64,000 nucleotides of DNA from Platanthera guangdongensis. Taxonomy: Eukaryota; Streptophyta; Magnoliopsida; Asparagales; Orchidaceae. The translations under genes and the position numbers were made by a program. How positions within the stretch are numbered: position 1 is the stretch's first letter; each line of letters starts with the position of its first letter. The stretch spans positions 74,710,346 to 74,774,345 of the forward strand of contig CM077157.1 in NCBI GenBank assembly GCA_039583875.1. Direction: 5' to 3'. Below are positions 56,562 to 64,000 of the stretch, in pieces. The notes beneath the pieces were generated by a model. It had not been told where the DNA came from. It did not search any database and saw only the letters and a list, made by a program, of their open reading frames with translations.

Positions 56562-58991
56562 ATGGCCGCCTCCTCTAAAATCGGTGTGGGTTCAGAATTA
56601 GTCGGCGCCGGGATTGCAGAACTCTCCGACGACTTCCATAATCTCATGATTTTGCTCGACACAGCCGGATTAACCTTCGTTCTCCAAGAACAATGTCGAA
56701 TCCTCTTCCTCGACGTTGCAGAATTTTTCAGGAATGTCAAGGTGAAGCGCCACGGGACAGTTCTAAAATCCAACGTCAGAGGTATAAAGATCAAACTTAC
56801 TTCAACCTCTATTTCTCAACTTCTTTTGCTGTCAGTTTTAGATACAGATGATTTTTTCGGTGATGAAGAGTATGCCAGAACGTGCTTATTTTGTGGAATT
56901 TCTGCTGATGCAAAATACGTTTGAAGGGCTGACATAAATGCAGAAGGTAAACTGCTTGATGATATTATAGGGAAAATTCTTTTGTGTAAAACAAATTCCA
57001 TAAGAGATATCCCTTTGTATTTCTTTGAAATGATGCAAGTCATCATCTGTAGAAAAGACTTTCAGTTTGGATTGCTCATCCTGAATAAAATGAAGGAGAG
57101 CATTAAATCCCCCAACTATGCAAGGATCATTTCACTACTCCTTCATGAGTTAAACCCAGACACCTTCACCTTCTCTAAAGGGAGTATCCTTCATCATATG
57201 AAGAAGGTCTCCATCTCCTCTATTCAAAGATTGGAGCTCAAGTTGCAGAATCCTTCTCAAGCTGCTAAGATTATTGAAGTTCTAGACACATAGGACAGGA
57301 CCCCATCTCCCTCTCCATCTCAGGTCCCCAGCTCCTCTGGTGCACCAAATGAGGGGGAGCCTGCTCCTGCTATTTTAGCCAGAAAGCCAACTCCACCATC
57401 ACCTTCTTCCCCACCAGTCACCCCAGAAGATATCCCTACAGATCAACAACTTCAAGAAGCACTACTATCCACTGATGCTGCCATCAATGATATGATAGAG
57501 GAATAAACTGCAGTTGAATCCTCTCCTCCTCTATCTTCAAAAGCTCCACTCACTGAAATTCCCAAGGACCCCACTCCTGTACAGTCTCCCGTACAGTCTC
57601 CAGTGCCATCACCAGCAAAGTCTCCAGAAATCTCTCCAGCAAGAAATCCAGCTCAATATCACCAAGAACAGCCAGAAACAATCTTAATTTCTGATGAGCT
57701 CTCACTTGAGCCAGCTGAAGCTCCTCTCAGGAATTTGGATTTCTCTCTCCCTCAGATAATGGAAGAAGGAGATGGCCTCATACATACTACAAGAGCTAAG
57801 AGTTCTGTGACCATTCAAGAAATAGCTCCATGGGTAGCTCCTCCTATTCCTTCTGCTCCATCTACTTCTGCTCCTCCTGCTGCTACAGCTCCTGCCTCCT
57901 CAGATTTGATGACTCAGATTGTACTTCTCCTTCAAGAATAGAAATCTTACTTTGATACTTGTATAAAGACTGTCACTGATAAGGTAACTGCTCTAGAAAC
58001 TGAGATGAGCAGAGGATTTGCTGAGATCCAGCATAATACTGATCAGCTCAAATATCTTTTCCAAATTGGTGGCAAAGCCTTAGACCACACTATAACTAGT
58101 GTTGGCCAAGTTAGGGAACAGAGTGTTACCCTAGCTGGAAATCAAATAGAGTTGGACAAAAGAGTTGAAGCAACCAAGATGAAAATCTGTGAAGAGGTTG
58201 GCAATTTCAAAGATGATGCCATCTCTAAGCTATCTGTTGAAGTCAGAAAGGGGGAGAAATTGGTGAAAGAGTTTTTAGAACAATCAGATGCTGCCATGCA
58301 AAAGCTTTGGAAAGCCAAAGTAAAAGAGATCCATGATGATGTCCTAGCTCAAATTCAGAGTGTCAAATTCTACACCTATGACACTACTGTATGGATGCAC
58401 AACCAGATCCTTCCAGAATTTGCTATAGATCCTAATATCATTCCTCATCACCTGAACCCTCTAGCTGCTACTGATGCTCCTGCTCCTCCTCTACAACCCA
58501 CATTTTCTCCTAGGCCTGGTGATTCTGTTCCCCATCCTGATACCTATACTCAGGGTTGGGATGAAGATCCTGCAGATATTTTCTTCAAAGCTCCTCCTGA
58601 AATTTAGACTTACAAAAAGAAAAGAAAGTATGGTGATGGTGCTTCTGCAAGAAAGTCCATTCCTACTCCAGCTCCTAAACATGCTGAGGTTTGGTCTCCC
58701 ACTTCTAAGTCCCTCATCCTGGAAACACTCAAATTAGTTTTGGATTACCATGCGAGCAGAAATATTCACTATAGTTCCCAGGAGTGGGAGATGTATGAGA
58801 AATCTATGACCAAAAGGAGGATATATGACAGAGAATATGTAAGAAACAATCCCGCTGTTCCTCCAAGACCTCCCAAGTATTATCCAAAGCCTTTTAGCTA
58901 CCAAAGGAGACAACAAGAGAAACAGGACAGGCAACATCATCAGAACTACCTTAAAGGACTTATGAGTTGTGGAAATGATTTTTGTTGTTAA
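56562..58991 (+). pseudogene. E7 ORF3 (env-like), one frame with five stops
   Basis: A single frame of 810 codons runs from ATG at 56562 to TAA at 58989. It is broken by TGA 56922, TAG 57291, TAA 57504, TAG 57939 and TAG 58605, with no frameshift. The N-terminal part (ELSDDFHNLM, LFLDVAEFFRNVKV) resembles a folded domain. The middle is Pro/Ser-rich (SPVQSPVPSPAKSPE). Residues near 460-620 form a long coiled coil (LETEMSRGFAEIQHN, GNQIELDKRVEATK). The end is Tyr/Pro/Gln-rich and basic. Little direct identity to the E8 ORF3 is visible, only the same architecture. The protein family is not identified with certainty. Confidence 0.75.
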
Positions 58992-59140
58992 TGACATTTC
59001 TGGATAATCACACTTATATAATTCTAAGTTTTTGATCTTATTATCCTTTTCATAGTCTTTTGCTTGCATACACTGCTTTATATACTTAGCATTCTTTTTA
59101 TGTCCATAATTCTCCTTAGTGTAAAGGGTTCTGACTTCTA

Positions 59141-59155
59141 CAAATAGAGGGACAT
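59141..59155 (+). other. E7 polypurine tract
   Basis: CAAATAGAGGGACAT precedes the 3' LTR. The 150 bp between ORF3 and this tract show no gene. Confidence 0.85.
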
Positions 59156-60970
59156 TGTTGGGTATTGTATCCACACTAACCCATATTTGATGAAGTCATC
59201 CTTAAACAAAGATGAATTAAGTTGTATTTGATGCTTGGTTTGAGTTATGTGTTTGCAGGAGTCTTATGGGAAGTGTAGACTAATGTCAGTCTACAATGGG
59301 TCACCAAACACAGGACCATACAATGTAATCCCTCATTGTGTGCTCCAAGGTGTTGACTCATGTGTAGCCTCTCTATTGGGATAAACTACATATTCAAGTT
59401 GTAGGACTCTGTGAAAAGACTTGATGCTGGTCATCCCTTAGAAGAAGAAAAATCTGTGAAGAAAAATTTTCCTAAGTAAAGTACTCGAGTAGTTCTTTAC
59501 TTACTCGAGTAAGTTACTGGGTTCATACTCGAGTAATAATACTCCTACTCGAGTAGCTAAGATATATCCCGAGTAGTCAATTATGGCTCTCGAGTAGTTA
59601 AGACAACTACTCGAGTAGTTTCTTTTCTCCTCTCGGGTTTTACAGAAATTCTCTTCTCAAAATTTTCTAAGTTAAATACTCGAGTAGCTCTATATAATAC
59701 TTAAGTAGTTTTATTTTCTGTCTCGAGTAGTTTTATCTTATATACTCGAGTATTTCTATTTGTCTCGTGTAGTTCATCTTCTATACTCGAGTAATACAGT
59801 TTTCCTGTTTCAGAAATTTTCTAAGTATTTGTCTCGAGTAGTATTTCTTATACTCGAGTAGTTCATTCTTATATACTCGAGTAGTATTTATTTTACTCGA
59901 GTAATTTACTCCACCTCTCGTGTGAGTACTTAGGTACTCGAGTATGTTATTCTTATTACTCGAGTAGCTGATTTCCTTTTTCCTTTGATTTACTCGAGTA
60001 GTTGACTCCATGTACTCGAGTGATTATCTCATTCCCTCTCGAGTAGTCATCTTCTACCTACTCGAGTTGTGTTGCATGTACTCGAGTAATCTTGTATATC
60101 TCGAGTATTTTACTTTGACTTTTTCAAAAATTCGTTAAGTCCAAACTAACGTTCTTATTCATAAACTTTGACGTGATTGGTCCACGTGTCTCTCATAATG
60201 ACTTAATCATGTCTAATCTTTTCTGATCCTATAAAAGGTCTTGTGTAAACCGACAAACCTTAATCTAAGAACAATGATTATTCTCAGAAGATTATTTTTA
60301 AAAGAATTTTTGTTTCCTCTTTCTCTCTCCAAGAAACGAAATCCGCCGCCGCCGCCGTCGCTGATTCCCGACCGGCTAGGGTTTCATCTTTTGAGGATTT
60401 AGATCAAGAAGGCTTTCCAGATCGAGATTCGCTCAACTCCTCATCCTCTGACTAGATCGATCGTGAGAAGCCAAGAAGGTTTAGATCCATTCTTCTCGAG
60501 ATTTCTCTTCATCATTTTGATAAAGCCGCAAAGCCTAGAAGAAGAAATTTCTTGTCGACTGTTGCAGATCTGAACAAGGAATCACTGTTTGTATTTCTTT
60601 ACAAAATTTATTTCATTATTGTAGGAGAAATTTCTCCGAGTGTAGGAGCTTTTGTCTCCGAGTTTGTAGGAAGCTTTATCTTCTAAGTGTAGATCTGTTT
60701 TGTGGATCGCGATTGTAGGAACGTTGTTCCGAGGGTCGGATTGATTTTCAATCCTAGATAATGGAGTATCCGAGTATAGTTTATTGCTAGATCGGTGAGG
60801 GAAAGTGGATGTACCCAAGGTTGGGGAACCACTAGAAATCTTGCCTCATCTGTGTTTGAATGGTAGATAGATCTGTGCATTGGTTTGCAATTTTTATTCC
60901 GCAAAAAAAACGCACAATTCACCTATTCACCCCCCTCTAGGTGATTAAGGTAGGCAACTATAAACTTTCA
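59156..60970 (+). repeat. E7 3' LTR
   Basis: It runs from TGTTGGGTATTG to AAACTTTCA and matches 37664-39473 with scattered substitutions. Its CTCGAG array spans 59480-60110 and its TATA box is at 60229-60238. It is followed by TCTTT, the slightly changed target duplication. Confidence 0.95.
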
Positions 60971-60975
60971 TCTTT

Positions 60976-61475
60976 CTTGCTCTCCCCTCTCACTAGAACT
61001 CTTAGAAAGAGAAAACCCAAAAAGAATGAGGGTTTCTAACCCTATTCCCGGGTATATTCCAGCAAGAACAACCCTGGGCCATTGGATCCCAAAAGAAGGA
61101 AATGGATGGCCATGATTCGCACTTAAAAGCCAAAACCTGGGCCGAATACGGCTTGTGCCATGCCCGTGTACAAGGCTGTGTGCCTCAATCGACGTTGAAA
61201 CTGTCACATCCCGAAAAGAACACGGGCTCTCGACACACCCGTGTCAGGCTTAACACGCTCGTGTCTTCCAGTACACGCCCATGTAGCGGGGCGTGTTCCT
61301 CCATCGACACAGGACCAAGACCAACCCGAAGAGAACACGGGTACTCGACACCCCCGTGTCAAATTTGACACGCCCGTGTCAGGCTGAACACGCACGGGCT
61401 CTAGTCCGTATTCAACCCCCGACACAGGAAGACACACTGTCGGAACAGGACACGACCTGGTACACGCGCTTGTCT
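60976..61475 (-). repeat. E4 5' LTR, second part, truncated
   Basis: It continues the E4 LTR after E7 and matches 12707-13099 and then 19305-19370. The match stops near 61475 at GTCTCAG, where about 200 bp of LTR should follow. CACGCCCGTGTC-type motifs occur at 61220-61400. Confidence 0.82.
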
Positions 61476-61763
61476 CAGCTCTTGTAACTGAACCTTTCGT
61501 TCTGCCAATTCTTTTTGCGCCACTCGGTACGGTGAGCGGGCCACAAGTTTCGCATCTGGCACCAACTCAATAAAGAAGTCAATCTCACGCTGGGGTGGAA
61601 GCCTAGGTAGATCCTTAGGAAAGACATCTGCGAACTCCGATACTACATGAACATCTCCTATACTAGGCTTTGGCTCAACAACCTCCAATAGCGTGAAAAA
61701 CATTTCTGCGCCTTTCTGAACTGCTTTGACTACTTGAATGGCAGATATCAACATCTTGCCCAC
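61476..61763 (-). pseudogene. E9: Tekay-type pol fragment fused to the E4 LTR
   Basis: The minus strand encodes the protease-RT linker and RT start (VVSEFADVFPKDLP, PPQREIDFFIELV, RSPYRVAQKELAE), clearly homologous to E4 pol at 34141-34509 but too different to be a copy of it. After AERKVQLQEL the frame runs into E4 LTR sequence. It is a remnant of another gypsy element. Confidence 0.85.
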
Positions 61764-62009
61764 TCCTCGCTATTGGAGTTACCATTGTGATCTGCAAGTG
61801 ATCAAACATGTAATCTTACTGCCAACGCGATATGAGCCTGCAGGGTCGCACATAAGAGATGTGGAGAAGTTGGATGATTGACTGTGTTGGTAAAGGTTGC
61901 CAATCACCGATCTGAATGGGGTTGTGGGCAAGGTGTTGCCTTAAAGAATCACCGAGTTGGTCAAATGTTGCCTTGAAGGACTGGTAAGAATAGTCGGCCG
62001 AGGGTCGAC

Positions 62010-62300
62010 GAGAATCGACGAGAATCGTAGAGAATAGTTCTCTGATTCTCGCCGATCGACGAGAATCGTCGAGAATAGTTCTCTGATTCTCGCCGATCGA
62101 CGAGAATCGTCGAGAATTAGTTCTCTGATTCTCGCCGATCGGCGTGTATCGTCGACCCACGATCGACGTGAATTATCGACCCACGTTCGGCGTGAATCGT
62201 CGAGAATAGTTCTCTGATTCTCACCGATCCGGGTGATTCTCGCCGATTGTGATTCTCGCCGATTCTGATTCTCGCCGATCCTGACCGACTCTCGCCGATT
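62010..62300 (+). repeat. Tandem array of CGAGAATCGTCGAG units in the E10 LTR
   Basis: A unit of about 41 bp, CGACGAGAATCGTCGAGAAT followed by AGTTCTCTGATTCTCGCCGAT, occurs three times in tandem. Decayed copies and ATTCTCGCCGATT repeats follow to 62300. Each unit holds the inverted pair GAGAAT/ATTCTC. Confidence 0.9.
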
Positions 62301-62374
62301 AATACTCGCCGATTCTGAACCCTATTTCTGGGTGGTCTGCGGATAGCGATTTTCCTAAGTCCTTTATGCCTTCG

Positions 62375-62384
62375 GTATAAAAGG
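62375..62384 (+). promoter_or_regulatory. Putative TATA box of the E10 LTR
   Basis: GTATAAAAGG is a strong plant TATA match, about 75 bp after the tandem array and 520 bp before the LTR end. Confidence 0.65.
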
Positions 62385-62906
62385 GACACTTAGGGATTTC
62401 GGGTAACACATGCTTTTGACAGCCGATCGAATCGAAAAACGACGGAAGCCGTTCCGCCTTTCCGTTCGCCGATCCCGATTCCCGCCGCCGACGGAAGTGT
62501 TCCGCCGCCGCCGTGTTCGCTCCGTCGACCTCCTCTTCTCCGGCGACTGTCACTGGTGTTGCTTTTCCTGGCGCGGACCTAGCAGTCCGTGGAATAGCAA
62601 GGTGCGGTCATCGTTCTTCCCGATCTTCCGTGCGACGGAAAGCTCGGTGTTCTCCCGCTCGTGTGGATTTCTGCAGAGATGTGGATATTATTCCACGTAG
62701 AACTCGCCACTAACAAGAAGACAAAGTTTGGAGCATCTCCGTTGAGTTGTGACTCAATGTCACCGAGGTAATTTTTGCCTACTTGTTTGCTAACTTCTTG
62801 ATTCAACTATCATGGTCCGATCCCATTTATTTTGGGTTTTCTTAATGTTTTATTCTTCCGCTGCGTGCACAAGTGTTGTGCCATCCCCATAGAGAAACCC
62901 CAACAG

Positions 62907-62922
62907 TGGTATCAGAGGGAGG
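62907..62922 (+). other. E10 primer binding site
   Basis: TGGTATCAGAGGGAGG begins one base after the LTR end and matches initiator tRNA-Met. The leader up to the gag ATG, about 960 bp, is unusually long; I see no gene in it. Confidence 0.92.
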
Positions 62923-63885
62923 TTACGGCCATTATCGTTGTATTGGAAGTTTGTTATTCCAGTGCGTGTAAACCTACGGATTTAGAAGTGTTCTAAATGT
63001 CTAGATTTAGTCTTGGTACCCCGCCAAGAACCTCTGGAATTGCGTGGAATTTCTAATTGTTAGAAATTGTTGTCTCCTTAGCAGTAACCATCCCTCGATT
63101 TTGTTTTGGATTTTGAATCCAATATAGAGAGATGAGCCTGTCTACTGCTTTAAGTTGAGTTGTCTTTGCCTTTGTCCAATGCATGTAAATCTGAGGATTT
63201 GGAAATTTCCGGATGTTCAGATTTAGCCCTTCCTTCTATCAAATGTTGATGGTGTCAGGATGTGCACATAAGGGATGCATGTGGTTTTAGAAGAATTGTT
63301 TTTCTTTGGATGTGCACATTGATCAAATATTGATCATGGTTAATTATTAACCTATAATTAAAATCCCTTCATCAAATATTAAGTGTTCGGATGCCTTCCG
63401 ATGGATGACACTCTTCCTGCCTCGATCGATGAAGTGTGGGCTTGCCAAAGCAAGGTGCATTAATCTATCTTGGTAAGGGTGCGAGCGGATAATTGTGATA
63501 TCTCACTGTCGACATCGGGTCATACTTAACTAGGTGACCTCAAAGGTTGAGTGCCTAGAGGCATAGGGTTGGCATGCACCATATGATGGATGCGAATAAG
63601 GAGTTATTCACCAACCATACAAGAATTGCATGAGGATGCAATTGGCAAGCATTGCCTACCTAAATAACTGCATCGTGAGAGGAACGCCAAAGCGGACTCA
63701 TAGTGTTGGTGAAATACGGATCTTGTCCACTAAGAGAGTAGCTCGCATGAACTCTCCGATTTTTTAGTGAGGGCTATCATTTCGAATAAAATAGTGGGAG
63801 TATTTTAATTGAAGTCCAAATTAAAATAAATTGTATTTGAAATTTTGGTACTGATTTTATTCTGCATAAATTCTTGTAGAATTCC

Positions 63886-64000
63886 ATGGCAAGTGTTTCA
63901 CACTCCACGTTGTCTCTGAGAGCCATCCTTGAGAAGGATAAGCTCAGTGGGACAAACTACATGGACTGGTATAGGAACCTGAGAATTGTTCTCAGGCAAG
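63886..64000 (+). CDS. E10 gag N-terminus (copia), cut by the window end
   Basis: The ATG at 63886 opens a frame to the end of the window. The 38 visible residues include LEKDKLSGTNYMDWYRNLRI, the typical opening of a copia gag. The lineage is not assigned. Confidence 0.85.
   Translation, partial: MASVSHSTLSLRAILEKDKLSGTNYMDWYRNLRIVLRQ

Larger units (their letters stand above)
37664..60970 (+). mobile_element. E7: decayed SIRE-type copia element carrying E8
   Basis: The LTRs are 37664-39473 (1810 bp) and 59156-60970 (1815 bp). The target duplication is TCTTC versus TCTTT, and the uninterrupted E4 LTR at 12702 confirms TCTTC. Without E8 the element is about 11.1 kb. It has a primer site, gag, part of pol, ORF3 and a polypurine tract. 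RT and most of RNase H are deleted, so it could not have moved by itself after that event. Confidence 0.93.
11313..61475 (-). mobile_element. E4: old Ty3/gypsy (Tekay-type chromovirus), split by three insertions
   Basis: The parts are: left (3') LTR 11313-13099 and 19305-19575; interior 19576-19986 and 31797-36269; right (5') LTR 36270-37663 and 60976-61475 (truncated). Coding continuity across E6 (the integrase C-terminal part resumes at 19986) and sequence continuity across E5 and E7 support a single element. The order PR-RT-RH-IN and a chromodomain-like tail indicate a Tekay/Del chromovirus. The right end of its 5' LTR is lost, so no target duplication can be checked. Many stops and frameshifts make it a long-dead copy. 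Confidence 0.85.
61885..62905 (+). repeat. E10: copia 5' LTR
   Basis: The right end is certain: CCCCAACA at 62898-62905 followed by a primer site. The left end is not. TGTTGG at 61885 is the inverted match of the CCAACA end, but the LTR could begin anywhere from about 61780. Features are a GAGAATCGTCGAG tandem array (62010-62300), a TATA box GTATAAAAGG near 62376, and a GCCGCCG-rich stretch near 62480-62515. Positions 61764-61884 hold nothing recognisable. Confidence 0.75.

Noticed and set aside
62906..63885. Host gene or ORF in the long E10 leader
   Set aside because: No open frame of useful length and no domain; the stretch lies between primer site and gag start.

Overview
The window reads as a slice of heterochromatin-like intergenic DNA from a flowering plant. 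Nearly all of it can be assigned to nested LTR retrotransposons, and I see no host gene, tRNA or rRNA gene. The organism type follows from the element families: Ty1/copia of the SIRE/Maximus type (LTRs of 1.5-2 kb, TGGTATCAGAG primer sites for initiator tRNA-Met, a third ORF after pol) and Ty3/gypsy chromoviruses of the Tekay/Del type (LTRs of 2-3.2 kb, chromodomain-like tail on integrase). The species cannot be named. I label the elements E1-E10; family names are my reading of motifs and structure.

Layout, left to right. E1 (1-899, + strand) is the 3' part of a SIRE-like LTR, flush against the ORF3 tail of E2. E2 (900-2534 and 9998-10828, +) is an old SIRE-like element reduced to an ORF3 tail, a polypurine tract and an LTR, with a decayed primer-site-like sequence after it. 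E3 (2535-9992, -) is a complete, apparently intact copia element inserted in the E2 LTR, with near-identical LTRs and TSD TATAC. Positions 10829-11312 are unresolved. E4 (11313-61475, -) is an old Tekay-type element split by three insertions: E5 (13100-19299, +, TSD CCATG) in its left LTR, E6 (19987-31791, -, TSD GGTAC) in its integrase region, and E7 (37664-60970, +, TSD TCTTC/TCTTT) in its right LTR. E5 is non-autonomous and encodes only gag. E7 is a decayed SIRE element that carries E8 (43126-55291, -, TSD AAACC), a better preserved SIRE element, inside its integrase region. At 61475 the E4 LTR stops abruptly against a pol fragment of another Tekay-type copy (E9). E10 starts near 61.9 kb: a copia 5' LTR, primer site, leader of nearly 1 kb and the first codons of gag, cut by the window edge. 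Time order from nesting: E2 before E1 and E3; E4 before E5, E6 and E7; E7 before E8. E3 is the youngest by LTR identity.

The most interesting signal is not a gene. Most of the families carry their own degenerate array of short, mostly self-complementary CG-centred motifs in the LTR: GTGTCGACAC in E2, TACTCGAGTA in E7, CGTCGA/TCGACG in E8, GACACGGGCGTGTC in the Tekay group E4/E5/E6, GTCCGC in E3 and CGAGAATCGTCGAG in E10. In both SIRE elements the same family-specific motif forms a second array between pol and ORF3, followed by a TATA box and then the ORF3 start, which suggests a separate internal promoter for ORF3. E6 has three hairpins in its leader with a conserved 12-nt loop and stems kept paired by compensatory changes, a candidate RNA packaging or dimerisation signal.
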